Assembly: GCA_021741155.1 (NCBI GenBank)
Contig: JAIOYP010000012.1
Span: forward strand, 1-64,000
DNA: 64,000 bases
Direction of reading: 5' to 3'
DNA from: Flavobacteriales bacterium
GTDB taxonomy: Bacteria > Bacteroidota > Bacteroidia > UBA10329
The position numbers were made by a program, and so were the translations under genes. Position 1 is the stretch's first letter. Each line of letters opens with the position of its first letter. Below the pieces are notes generated by a model. It saw only the letters and a list, made by a program, of their open reading frames with translations. It had not been told where the DNA came from and ran no database searches. Below, one piece after another: positions 55,834 to 63,752 of this stretch.

Positions 55834-56241
55834 TCAACCCAAATACTTTTTCGCGGCATCCATAATTACATCAGGAGCACATTGTGGTTTCATGGTTTTG
55901 CTATCAACAAAAACCAACTGCGTTAAAGCTGTGTTCAGCAATTCGCCTTTGACATTCCATGTTTCGTATTCAAACGTAATGCGCGAACGTGGCTCTTCTT
56001 TTATGCGTGTTACAATCGTCAACTCCTCATCATAAAATGCTGGTTTTTTGTAGGTAATCTCGTACCGAATAACTGGCATCATAATTCCAGATTCTTCCAA
56101 CTCCACGTAATTGATGCCTAGAGCGCGCATCGCTTCTACCCTTCCAACCTCAAAATAAGTGGCGTAATTACCGTAATAGACATATCCCATTCTATCCACT
56201 TCCGAATAGCGGGTTCTAATCTTTGTGCTGTGTTCAAACAT
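55834..56241 (-). CDS. Acyl-CoA thioesterase (YbgC/FadM hot-dog fold)
   Basis: The 135-residue hot-dog enzyme has RYSEVDRMGYVYYGNYATYFEVGRVEAMRALG, the motif of 4-hydroxybenzoyl-CoA thioesterase-like proteins, with the catalytic Asp in EVDRMGYV. It hydrolyses acyl-CoA or acyl-ACP thioesters; the exact chain length cannot be inferred. A TAACTTCG box eight bases from the start resembles the -7 element. Confidence 0.9.
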   Translation of the reverse strand: MFEHSTKIRTRYSEVDRMGYVYYGNYATYFEVGRVEAMRALGINYVELEESGIMMPVIRYEITYKKPAFYDEELTIVTRIKEEPRSRITFEYETWNVKGELLNTALTQLVFVDSKTMKPQCAPDVIMDAAKKYLG

Positions 56242-56281
56242 TCTTCGAAGTTACTTCCCTAAGTCAAAAAAACATTTTTCA

Positions 56282-56360
56282 AGCCACAGATTCACTGATT
56301 TTCACAGATGAAAAGGATTATTTCAGTAAAAAATCTGTGCTAATCTGAGCATCTGTGGCT
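56282..56360. repeat. Intergenic dyad repeat of the GCCACAGAT family
   Basis: AGCCACAGA (56282-56290) is the complement of 56352-56360. The inner part has GATTTTCACAGATG and AAATCTGTGC with mismatches. Related to 15675-15763 and 42238-42319. It lies between the thioesterase and the nucleotidase gene pair. Confidence 0.7.
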
Positions 56361-56484
56361 ATTTCATTTTCTATTCTAAAAATCTCAAATTGAACATTTG
56401 GTCAAACCAGTTCTTTCACCATTGTTTCGCATTTCTTCATTTAGGATTTCGGGTTATTCTTCATTCGTTCCGTAAACTTGCATC

Positions 56485-57201
56485 ATGCGTTGGTTGTGGT
56501 TTGCAATTTTTCTTTCTGCCTGTTCAGGTTCGATCACCGAATACAAAGCCGTTGAAATGAATGATTCGATTTCGGATGATGGTCTGTCTGAATCGATGAT
56601 TGCACCCTATCGCGACAGCTTGGAATTAACCATGAACTCAGTTTTGGTTCAGAATCAAGTTACGCTGACGCGAGGAATTCCTGAAAGCACACTTGGAAAC
56701 CTGATTGCTGACCTACTTCTAGAACGCGCTCAAACGGAATTACCCGATTCGATACTACCCGATTTATGCCTTATTAATATAGGAGGCCTTCGCGTAGATC
56801 TTCCAGAAGGAGACATCACCATTGGAAAAGTATTTGAGCTTATGCCATTCGAAAACGAATTGGACGTGCTCGAACTTTCTCCAGAGCGAATGAAGGAAAT
56901 GCTCACGTACTTGAAAGAAGTAGGCGGTCAACCATTTTCAGGAATGAACTTGACCATAAAGCCAAACGGATATGATTGCGAAATAAACGGTGAGCCACTG
57001 GACGAAAATCGTACCTATTATATAGTGACAAGCGATTATCTGGCCGATGGTGGAGACAAGATGTATTTTTTCAAAGAGCCATTGACGAGAATTAAAACGG
57101 GAATCAAGCTGCGAGATGCCATTATTAACCATTTCAGGATTGTTGGACTTGCTGGAAAGCCGCTCACAAGTTCGATTGACGGACGATTGACAATCGAATG
57201 A
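56485..57201 (+). CDS. 5'-nucleotidase C-terminal-domain lipoprotein
   Basis: The 238-residue protein starts with a signal peptide and lipobox LSAC (Cys13). The remainder is a 5'-nucleotidase C-terminal domain (substrate-binding): ESTLGNLIADLLLERA, INIGGLRVDLPEGDITIGKVFELMPFENELDVLEL, and YYIVTSDYLADGGDKMYFF. In UshA-type enzymes this domain follows the metallophosphatase domain in one chain; here it is a separate gene placed first. It overlaps the next gene by four bases (ATGA), so the two chains probably form one bipartite periplasmic or surface nucleotidase. Confidence 0.88.
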   Translation: MRWLWFAIFLSACSGSITEYKAVEMNDSISDDGLSESMIAPYRDSLELTMNSVLVQNQVTLTRGIPESTLGNLIADLLLERAQTELPDSILPDLCLINIGGLRVDLPEGDITIGKVFELMPFENELDVLELSPERMKEMLTYLKEVGGQPFSGMNLTIKPNGYDCEINGEPLDENRTYYIVTSDYLADGGDKMYFFKEPLTRIKTGIKLRDAIINHFRIVGLAGKPLTSSIDGRLTIE

Positions 57202-58136
57202 AACGCAGAAACTTCATAAAGCAATCGGCATTGGCTAGCGCATCACTTGCGGCACTTGGTGGCTTGAGCTCATGCCGTTTAAATGAGTTGGGAGTTGTAA
57301 AACTCACCATTCTCCACACCAATGATGTTCACAGTCGTATTGACCCATTTCCAATAACCGATAGTAAATATCCAGGATTGGGCGGCTTTGCTCGCAGAGC
57401 CGAAATGGTTAAGCAGATTCGATCAGAACAAGAAAACGTGCTTCTTTTTGATAGTGGCGATATTTTTCAAGGAACTCCGTACTTCAATTATTATGGTGGC
57501 GAATTAGAATTCAAACTCATGAGCGAAATGGGTTATGATGCCGCCACTTACGGCAACCACGATTTTGATAACGGTATTGAGGGACTTACAAAGCAATTGC
57601 CGCACGCCAAGTTTCCGTTCATCAATTCGAATTATGAACTGAGCGACACACCACTTTCAGAAACAACAATCAAAAACAAGGTTTTTGAAAAAGGTGGAAT
57701 CAGAATTGGCGTTTTCGGACTGGGAATAGAGTTGGAAGGTCTCGTCAATCCAAAACTCTACGGAAACATTCGTTACACCGACCCCATCGCAGAAGCAAAC
57801 AAACAAGCCGCTTTTTTGAAGAATGAAGAAAAGTGCGACCTCGTCATTTGCCTTTCTCATCTAGGCTACGACTACAATTTGGAGAAATATAATTTCGACT
57901 CCAATCGAATCTGCGATAAACACGTAGCCGAAAACAGTCAAAATGTTGATATCATCCTTGGTGGACACACCCATACTTTTTTAGACCAACCTCAATATTT
58001 CACAAATAAAAAAGGGCGCAACGTGATGGTTTGTCAGGTGGGCTGGGCAGGGATTAAACTCGGAAGGATTGACTTACAGTTAGATAGGGTTTCTGGCCTT
58101 TTTGGTAGCGCGTATATTGCACCAAAAGTTTCATAA
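57198..58136 (+). CDS. 5'-nucleotidase catalytic (metallophosphatase) chain, Tat-type lipoprotein
   Basis: The 312-residue protein has a twin-arginine signal (KRRNFIKQSALASASLAALGG) followed by a lipobox-like LSSC (Cys26). The calcineurin-like metallophosphatase domain carries the two-metal motifs DVHSRIDPF, DSGDIFQGTPYF, YGNHDFDNG, SHLGYD and GGHTHTF. It lacks the substrate-binding domain, which is supplied by the preceding gene. Predicted activity is dephosphorylation of nucleotides for phosphate or nucleoside salvage. It is unusual that only this chain has a Tat signal. Confidence 0.9.
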   Translation: MKRRNFIKQSALASASLAALGGLSSCRLNELGVVKLTILHTNDVHSRIDPFPITDSKYPGLGGFARRAEMVKQIRSEQENVLLFDSGDIFQGTPYFNYYGGELEFKLMSEMGYDAATYGNHDFDNGIEGLTKQLPHAKFPFINSNYELSDTPLSETTIKNKVFEKGGIRIGVFGLGIELEGLVNPKLYGNIRYTDPIAEANKQAAFLKNEEKCDLVICLSHLGYDYNLEKYNFDSNRICDKHVAENSQNVDIILGGHTHTFLDQPQYFTNKKGRNVMVCQVGWAGIKLGRIDLQLDRVSGLFGSAYIAPKVS

Positions 58137-58279
58137 AGTCAATAGCAATTTGATTTTTTTTTCACCTTTCTTTTCTCAACTTTTGCTTCGCATTTAGGGA
58201 TTCGGAAACACGAGTTTCAGTACGTTTTCGAAGGGAGAGTTTCTAAAGCACTAATGTTAAGTAAGTTGACTTAAAGCGC

Positions 58280-59710
58280 ATGAAGAAAGACTGTAAGGTT
58301 GTATGGGATAATTGTTTGGATGTGATTCGTGATAACGTCCCTTATCAGAGTTACCGAACATGGTTTGAACCCATAGTTCCTGTTAAATTGGATGAAAATG
58401 TCTTGACCATTCAAGTGCCAAGCCAATTCTTTTACGAATGGTTGGAAGAGCACTACATCTCTTTATTGAAAAAGACAGTGAAGAAAGAATTGGGAGCCGA
58501 AGGTCGTTTGGAGTACCAAATCATTATGGAGAACGCTTACAACAATAGTAAGCCATACTCGGTTCGTGTACCAGCAAACTCTGCTACCACTAAGAACCAA
58601 CCTGTTACCATGCCAATGGATCTTGGACGTTCGGATGCAATTCGCAATCCGTTCATCATTCCAGGATTGAAAAAGGTAAAAGTTGAGTCTCAACTTAACG
58701 CCAATTACAACTTTGATAATTTCATTGAAGGCGATTGCAACCGATTAGCTCGCTCTGCAGGTTATGCTGTTGCTAACAAACCTGGCGGCACCGCTTTCAA
58801 TCCACTCCTATTATATGGTGGTGTTGGATTGGGGAAAACGCACTTGGCACACGCCATTGGTATTGAGATAAAAGAAAAGCATCCGAACAAGACTGTTCTA
58901 TATGTTTCTTCAGAGAAATTCACACATCAATTTATTGATGCAGTGAAGAACAACAGCCACAACGATTTTGTGCATTTCTATCAGATGATTGATGTTCTGA
59001 TTATGGATGATGTTCAATTCTTGGCTGGAAAAGACAAGACACAGGATGTTTTCTTCCACATTTTCAACCACTTACACCAAAACGGAAAGCAGTTGGTTTT
59101 GACCAGCGATAAAGCTCCAGTTGAAATGCAAGGAGTGGAGCAGCGTCTTCTTTCTCGTTTCAAATGGGGATTGGCAGCCGATCTTTCTGCACCAGAATTG
59201 GAAACTAGAATTGCTATTCTTCGCAAGAAGGTTTATCAAGATGGAATTGAGCTTCCTGAAGATGTGCTCGAATATTTGGCCTACAGCATCACAAGTAATA
59301 TCCGCGAACTGGAAGGCGCATTGATCTCTCTTCTGGCTCAAGCTTCGCTGAACAAGAAATCCATCAACTTGGATCTTGCGAAGCAGATGATTGACAAGTT
59401 CGTAAAGAATACTGCTCGTGAAATCAGCATCGATTACATTCAAAAAGTGGTGTCAGATTACTTCGATATGCCAATTGAGCTGATGAAATCAAAAACGCGT
59501 AAACGTGAGGTTGTTCAAGCGCGGCAGATCGCGATGTTCTACGCTAAAAACATGACCAAAGCATCTTTGGCAACAATTGGTGCTCAATGCGGTGGCAAAG
59601 ACCACGCAACCGTGCTTCATGCTTACCGAACGGTGAACAACCTGATTGAGACCGATAAGCAATTCAGAAGCTACATCACAGACCTCGATAAGAAGATTAA
59701 ACTATCCTAG
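58280..59710 (+). CDS. dnaA: Chromosomal replication initiator protein DnaA
   Basis: DnaA is the AAA+ protein that binds DnaA boxes and opens the origin. The 476-residue protein has the N-terminal DnaB-interaction domain (about 1-90), a linker with IRNPFIIPGLKKVKV, and Walker A GGVGLGKTH (180-188). Walker B is VLIMDDVQFL and sensor motif ELEGALISLLA is present. The C-terminal DNA-binding domain includes ARQIAMFYAK and GGKDHATVLHAY. All are intact. It heads a conserved dnaA-ptp-rsmI-like cluster. No DnaA-box cluster or AT-rich unwinding element is apparent in the 143 bases upstream. Confidence 0.98.
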   Translation: MKKDCKVVWDNCLDVIRDNVPYQSYRTWFEPIVPVKLDENVLTIQVPSQFFYEWLEEHYISLLKKTVKKELGAEGRLEYQIIMENAYNNSKPYSVRVPANSATTKNQPVTMPMDLGRSDAIRNPFIIPGLKKVKVESQLNANYNFDNFIEGDCNRLARSAGYAVANKPGGTAFNPLLLYGGVGLGKTHLAHAIGIEIKEKHPNKTVLYVSSEKFTHQFIDAVKNNSHNDFVHFYQMIDVLIMDDVQFLAGKDKTQDVFFHIFNHLHQNGKQLVLTSDKAPVEMQGVEQRLLSRFKWGLAADLSAPELETRIAILRKKVYQDGIELPEDVLEYLAYSITSNIRELEGALISLLAQASLNKKSINLDLAKQMIDKFVKNTAREISIDYIQKVVSDYFDMPIELMKSKTRKREVVQARQIAMFYAKNMTKASLATIGAQCGGKDHATVLHAYRTVNNLIETDKQFRSYITDLDKKIKLS

Positions 59711-59713
59711 GCC

Positions 59714-60172
59714 ATGTCAGCACCTCGCGTGTTAATGGTTTGTCTTGGAAACATCTGCCGAAGCCCAATGGCTGAAGGCATTCTCAAACGCAAGGCCCGG
59801 TTTTCGGGCCTTGTCCTTTATGTAGACAGCGCGGGAACTTCCAACTGGCATCAAGACGAACGTCCTGATGAACGAGCAATTGCTGAGATGGAAGCAAACG
59901 GAATCGATATTGCTGGTCAGCGTTCGCGACCATTCAAAATTGGCGACTTCGACAAGTTCGATCACATTCTAGTGATGGATACTTCCAATCAAGAAAATGT
60001 GTTGGCCATGGCTCGAAATGATAAAGACAGAGCCAAAGTCAGCTTAATACTCGATTTTGGAAATGAAGTAAAAGGCATGTCCGTTCCAGACCCCTATTAT
60101 GATGATGGATTTGGACGTGTTTACGAATTGCTTGATTATGCCTGCGATGCTTTCATTAAAACGCTGAAATAA
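59714..60172 (+). CDS. Low-molecular-weight protein tyrosine phosphatase
   Basis: The 152-residue cytoplasmic phosphatase has the C-x5-R catalytic loop CLGNICRSP (Cys10, Arg16) and the general-acid Asp in VPDPYYDDGFG. The start lies three bases after dnaA, and its stop abuts the next gene's GTG. Substrates in this phylum are unknown; involvement in capsule regulation or arginine-phosphate chemistry is possible but not shown here. Confidence 0.95.
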   Translation: MSAPRVLMVCLGNICRSPMAEGILKRKARFSGLVLYVDSAGTSNWHQDERPDERAIAEMEANGIDIAGQRSRPFKIGDFDKFDHILVMDTSNQENVLAMARNDKDRAKVSLILDFGNEVKGMSVPDPYYDDGFGRVYELLDYACDAFIKTLK

Positions 60173-60880
60173 GTGAGTACAGGAACGCTTTTCCTGATTC
60201 CTGTTTCGCTAGGAGAAACAGACAACGACAGACTATTTCCTGCTCTCAACCTTCGTCTTTTAGAAGAGTTGAAATACTTGGTGGTCGAGAACGAAAAGAC
60301 GGCTAGACGTTTCATTCGCTCAACGGGAAATAAGCGCGATTTTGATGAACTGGAATTGATTCTGCTGGACAAGCGCACCAAACGCGATGAAATTTCCCGA
60401 CCAATTGAATTGTTGCTTCAAGGAGAAGATGTCGGCATTATGTCCGAAGCGGGTTGTCCAGGAGTTGCCGACCCAGGTCAGATTTTGATGTCGGAAGCGC
60501 ATTTATACAACATTAAAGTTCAGCCGTTAATTGGGCCGTCCTCCATCCTACTCGGCCTAATGGCAAGTGGCTTAAACGGACAAGGATTCACATTTCATGG
60601 CTACATTCCAATTGACAAAAAGGAAAGAATTAACAAACTGAGAGATTTGGATTCTGCTGTTAACAGAACTGGTTTCACTCAGATTTTCATGGAAACGCCT
60701 TACCGCAACCAATATCTGTTTGACGACATTCTAAAGACTTGCAACGGCAACCACAAACTCTGCGTGGGGGTTGACATCACGCTCGGAACGGAACTGATTA
60801 AGACGCTGGCCATTGCCGAATGGAAAACGCAGACAATTGACCTCCACAAACGGCCGTGTATGTTTTTGTTGGGTAGTTGA
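60173..60880 (+). CDS. RsmI-like SAM-dependent methyltransferase
   Basis: The 235-residue protein belongs to the tetrapyrrole-methylase fold: LIPVSLGETDND in place of the RsmI N-terminal motif, VENEKTARRF, MSEAGCPGVADPGQ and GPSSILLGLMASGL. RsmI 2'-O-methylates C1402 of 16S rRNA, but this shorter form lacks part of the C-terminal region and departs from the usual first motif. In this phylum the short form commonly follows dnaA and ptp. GTG start directly after the ptp stop. The function may be rRNA methylation; I rate it likely but unproven. Confidence 0.83.
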   Translation: MSTGTLFLIPVSLGETDNDRLFPALNLRLLEELKYLVVENEKTARRFIRSTGNKRDFDELELILLDKRTKRDEISRPIELLLQGEDVGIMSEAGCPGVADPGQILMSEAHLYNIKVQPLIGPSSILLGLMASGLNGQGFTFHGYIPIDKKERINKLRDLDSAVNRTGFTQIFMETPYRNQYLFDDILKTCNGNHKLCVGVDITLGTELIKTLAIAEWKTQTIDLHKRPCMFLLGS

Positions 60881-60893
60881 ATCTCCAGTTTTG

Positions 60894-60901
60894 TAACTTT
60901 G
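60894..60901 (+). promoter_or_regulatory. -7 promoter box upstream of the first toxin-antitoxin pair
   Basis: TAACTTTG fits TAnnTTTG. The only nearby TTG (60869-60871) is 22 bases upstream, more than the optimal 19. The antitoxin ATG is 22 bases further on. Confidence 0.4.
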
Positions 60902-60923
60902 TCAGAGTGCAATTCTAATCACT

Positions 60924-61133
60924 ATGAAACAGATAACCCTTCATATAAAAGAAACTAAGTTCAAGTTCTTCATGGAACTCATCCAGAATTTGGATTTCGT
61001 GAATGTGGAAGATGATGCTGATTCGAAGGAATCCATCAAACAGAATATCATTGATGGATTGGGAGAGGTAAAACTTGCAAAACAAGGAAAACTGAGAACC
61101 ACTTCTGCCAAAGAGTTCTTGAATGAGCTATAG
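60924..61133 (+). CDS. Predicted antitoxin of a RelE-type toxin-antitoxin pair
   Basis: The 69-residue protein has no named domain I can assign. Its N-terminal strand (KQITLHIKETKFKFFMELIQNL) and acidic middle, with the Lys-rich helical end (GEVKLAKQGKLRTTSAKEFL), suit a small antitoxin. Its reading frame overlaps the RelE-like toxin by 11 bases, the usual toxin-antitoxin arrangement. The assignment rests mainly on position. Confidence 0.65.
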   Translation: MKQITLHIKETKFKFFMELIQNLDFVNVEDDADSKESIKQNIIDGLGEVKLAKQGKLRTTSAKEFLNEL

Positions 61134-61449
61134 TGTTGAACTTACGGACAACTTTAAAAAGGAGGCTAAAAGGCTCGTAAAAAAGTATCGTTCGCTAAAA
61201 TCTGAGATTGCCACACTTTTTGCTGAACTAGAAGAAGACCCAACCAAGGGAACTCCACTTGGAAACGACATTTACAAAATTCGTTTGGCCGTCAAATCCA
61301 AAGGTAAAGGCAAGTCTGGAGGAGTTCGTATTCTCACCTATGTGAAAGTTGAAGGTACAACTGTACTACTCTTCTCCATTTACAATAAAGGAGAACGAGA
61401 TTCACTCTCAGATTCTGAAATCAAACAGTTGATTCAAGAATTCAGATAG
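61123..61449 (+). CDS. RelE/ParE-family toxin
   Basis: The 108-residue protein has the RelE-type pattern: FKKEAKRLVKKYRSLKSEIATLFAEL, then GTPLGNDIYKIRLAVKSKGKGKSGGVRILTYV, and a C-terminal LFSIYNKGERDSLSDSEIKQLIQEF. RelE toxins cleave mRNA in the ribosome or, in the ParE branch, poison gyrase. The Lys-rich central loop and the C-terminal Tyr suggest an RNase-type member. It forms a pair with the gene just upstream and faces the YefM/YoeB-like module. Confidence 0.82.
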   Translation: MSYSVELTDNFKKEAKRLVKKYRSLKSEIATLFAELEEDPTKGTPLGNDIYKIRLAVKSKGKGKSGGVRILTYVKVEGTTVLLFSIYNKGERDSLSDSEIKQLIQEFR

Positions 61450-61501
61450 AAGACAGTCCTTCAATCTAACATTTATGGCTTGGTAAGTTGAACTCTCCCT
61501 C

Positions 61502-61756
61502 TCAATAATTGTATCGACATTGAAGCACCCGAATCTGGTTGCCCTGCACTCTGTAAACAAGACAGTGTTCGAGTGTTATTCTTCTTGACCAATAACCCGA
61601 AAGATCGTGCTTGAGTGCTTCTGGTGAGCCAATTCCTTTGAACGGGTCACGATCAATGTCATTTATCAGTTCATTTATCTTCTTCAGAACCTTTTTGTGC
61701 TGAGTTTGCCAGTACAGATAATCTTCCCAAGCCTGCTCTAGAAAGACAAGTTCCAT
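61502..61756 (-). CDS. yoeB: YoeB-family toxin with two altered catalytic residues
   Basis: The 84-residue protein is colinear with E. coli YoeB throughout (WEDYLYWQ, KKINELINDI, SGYWSRRIT, ending CRYNY). YoeB is a ribosome-dependent mRNA endonuclease whose catalytic residues are Glu46, Arg65 and His83. Glu46 is kept (GSPEALKH), but position 65 is Cys (EHCLVY) and position 83 is Asn. Each change needs one base (CGT to TGT, CAT to AAT). The frame is intact, so it could still bind its antitoxin and operator while being inactive as an RNase. The antitoxin gene abuts it (TAGATG). Confidence 0.9.
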   Translation of the reverse strand: MELVFLEQAWEDYLYWQTQHKKVLKKINELINDIDRDPFKGIGSPEALKHDLSGYWSRRITLEHCLVYRVQGNQIRVLQCRYNY

Positions 61757-62008
61757 CTAATCAAGAAGTTCTCGAACGGTTCCTTCTGAATTCCTGTCAG
61801 CCTCAACGGCTTTCAACAATCGCTCTGCATTCTTCGGACTGCGAAGCAAATGGAAGGTCTCCTGCATACTTTCATATTCGCTTTTGCTGATTAGCACCAT
61901 GTCCTTTCCTTTTGGTCGAGATATGAAAAGCGGCTTTCCAGCAGCAAATACCTTCTCAAAATAGGCACGCATGTTCTGCCTGAAATCTGTGAGTGTTGTA
62001 ACTTCCAT
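61757..62008 (-). CDS. yefM: YefM/Phd-family antitoxin
   Basis: The 83-residue protein has MEVTTLTDFRQNMRAYFEKVFAAGKPLFISRP, the YefM/Phd DNA-binding N-terminus. KGKDMVLISKSEYESMQETFHLLRSPKNAERLLKA follows as the dimerisation and toxin-binding part. The ATG at 62008 is preferred to the GTG just before it. The stop abuts the YoeB start. It should bind and neutralise YoeB and repress its own promoter. The convergent first pair lies downstream. Confidence 0.92.
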   Translation of the reverse strand: MEVTTLTDFRQNMRAYFEKVFAAGKPLFISRPKGKDMVLISKSEYESMQETFHLLRSPKNAERLLKAVEADRNSEGTVRELLD

Positions 62009-62125
62009 CACGAAATGATTTTAGACAAAGATAAAAAATGTACGGGATGATGTACGGAATCCATATTCCGTCTCAACAACCAAAGAGCTGCCCTAGAAAG
62101 CAGTTTATGCTCTGATAAGAAAGAG

Positions 62126-62422
62126 TCAATTCCTATAGTAGAGTAGAAAATGGAGGACGTTAAACCCCAAAATCAGAAGCAAACTGAAAAAAGACGACTT
62201 ATCCTCCCAAACAAACCGACCGAACAACAATAGCAAAGCGATATTAACCCAATTCAAACTGAATACGGGGGACATCATTGCGACATGAAATTCCTTGGAA
62301 ACGATAAAAATTTGAAGTGGCCAACAAAACCAATATAGAAGCGTTACCAAAGCATAGAAAGCAACATACAAACGAAACGAGATTTTAATAATCTTTTTTA
62401 GTTGGTCAAACCTTAGTTTCAC
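62126..62422 (-). CDS. Small integral membrane protein
   Basis: The 98-residue protein has a basic N-terminus and three predicted membrane helices (about 15-38, 52-66 and 76-94: LYVAFYALVTLLYWF, WVNIALLLLFGRFVW, FFSLLLILGFNVLHFLLYY). GTG start. I recognise no family. It lies ten bases downstream of the sterol desaturase-family gene on the same strand, so it may be co-transcribed and assist that membrane enzyme. Confidence 0.6.
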   Translation of the reverse strand: MKLRFDQLKKIIKISFRLYVAFYALVTLLYWFCWPLQIFIVSKEFHVAMMSPVFSLNWVNIALLLLFGRFVWEDKSSFFSLLLILGFNVLHFLLYYRN

Positions 62423-62432
62423 TTTTCCTTAG

Positions 62433-63677
62433 CTAAACCAACCTCGGCCTCAACCTCCTCACATACAGATCCGCCAAAATCCAAATCGTGAATACGGTTG
62501 ACATGATAATAGAGAAGGGCAAGGTGATGTTGTACCAATCTGAGAAATAGTTGTGGTAACAGAGATTGTAAAGCGGTACAAACATCAGGAAGCGTGCAAT
62601 CTCCACGATATAGAACCAACGCTTGTTCTCCATAATTCCTCCTATTGATAGTGTGCTCAAACAGATGAGAAAGAAGAACGCCACTTGATAGAACGTAGTC
62701 AGGTTCTCCAACTGACCCATGTAAGCCGAAAGGAAATAAGTGAGCATTAGGAATTGCAAACTCACGTAGATTTTCAGATGAAGTGGCGTTTCGGAAGAAT
62801 ACTTCTTCAAGTTTAATTGAGCTTTTTCGCCCGTATCATTAATCTGTCCAATCAGTTTCCCGAGATATTCTGGTCCACGGAAAATGAGTGCAAGTTTTTC
62901 TCCAACCGTTTTCAATTGCTTGCTTCCATGCCACATCTCCACATAAAAATGGAAGTTAGCCCAAACCGTATTCAAGCTTTCAAGCGGAGTTGTAATCCCA
63001 TAAACAGGTTCTTCCTCCTCATCAATGAATGTTCCGTGCAATCTGTCCCAAAGGATGAACGTGGCAGCATAATTATGATCGAGATATTGCTCGTTGGTTG
63101 CGTGGTGGACCCGATGATGTGCTGGCGAATTGAAAATGTATTCGAACCACTTTGGCATACGATTAATTGCTTTTGTGTGAATCCAATATTGATAAAGCGT
63201 GACCAATCCTGCGGCCACTCCAAAAGCCATCATATCAAATCCGAGAAGCGGAATTGGCAGAAAAAGCGGAAACGCCAACAAATTGTGAAACCAGCTTTGT
63301 CTAAGCGCTACAGTAAGATTGTATTCTTCGCTTTGATGATGAACGATGTGCGCTCCCCAGAAAATGTTCCATTCGTGTCCCCAACGATGCGCCCAATAGT
63401 AGATGTAATCGAATAGAACAATGCAGATTAACGTGATGTACCATGTAAATTCGAGCGTAAACAGACGGAAATTGTCATGTATCCAAATGAACAACATGAG
63501 CAAGACTGACTTGGTCAAAGCTCCAACCGCTTGACTTCCAATTCCCATATTCAAATTGGTAATGCTATCCTCAAAATTGAAATCCTTTCCTCGCTTTTTG
63601 ATGTAATTATGAAGAAACTCTCCAACAATTGACAAAAGAAAAAATGGGATGGCCCAGAGGATGAAATTTGGATTCAT
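62433..63677 (-). CDS. Sterol desaturase / fatty acid hydroxylase-family protein
   Basis: The 414-residue integral membrane di-iron enzyme has the His boxes HRWGHEWNIFW, AHIVHHQSEEYN and HHRVHHATNEQYLDHNYA. These are the eight-His pattern of the fatty acid hydroxylase superfamily. Members hydroxylate or desaturate lipids, sterols or carotenoids; the substrate is unknown. The C-terminal third adds four helices and is typical of the Bacteroidota type. A small membrane-protein gene follows. Confidence 0.88.
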   Translation of the reverse strand: MNPNFILWAIPFFLLSIVGEFLHNYIKKRGKDFNFEDSITNLNMGIGSQAVGALTKSVLLMLFIWIHDNFRLFTLEFTWYITLICIVLFDYIYYWAHRWGHEWNIFWGAHIVHHQSEEYNLTVALRQSWFHNLLAFPLFLPIPLLGFDMMAFGVAAGLVTLYQYWIHTKAINRMPKWFEYIFNSPAHHRVHHATNEQYLDHNYAATFILWDRLHGTFIDEEEEPVYGITTPLESLNTVWANFHFYVEMWHGSKQLKTVGEKLALIFRGPEYLGKLIGQINDTGEKAQLNLKKYSSETPLHLKIYVSLQFLMLTYFLSAYMGQLENLTTFYQVAFFFLICLSTLSIGGIMENKRWFYIVEIARFLMFVPLYNLCYHNYFSDWYNITLPFSIIMSTVFTIWILADLYVRRLRPRLV

Positions 63678-63686
63678 TGGGAAACA

Positions 63687-63713
63687 AAAAAGGGGTTCAA
63701 CTTGTGAACCCCT
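63687..63713 (-). terminator. Terminator after the FKBP gene
   Basis: On the minus strand AGGGGTTCA pairs with TGAACCCCT around a five-base loop, then a TTTTTTG run. It lies 40 bases past the FKBP stop and before the sterol desaturase-family start. Confidence 0.85.
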
Positions 63714-63752
63714 AATTTATATCCATAATTGCTTGAAATCAAGCGTTTGTGA

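Noticed and set aside
58137..58279. Replication origin upstream of dnaA
   Set aside because: No clustered TTATCCACA-type boxes or AT-rich unwinding element is visible in this short gap.
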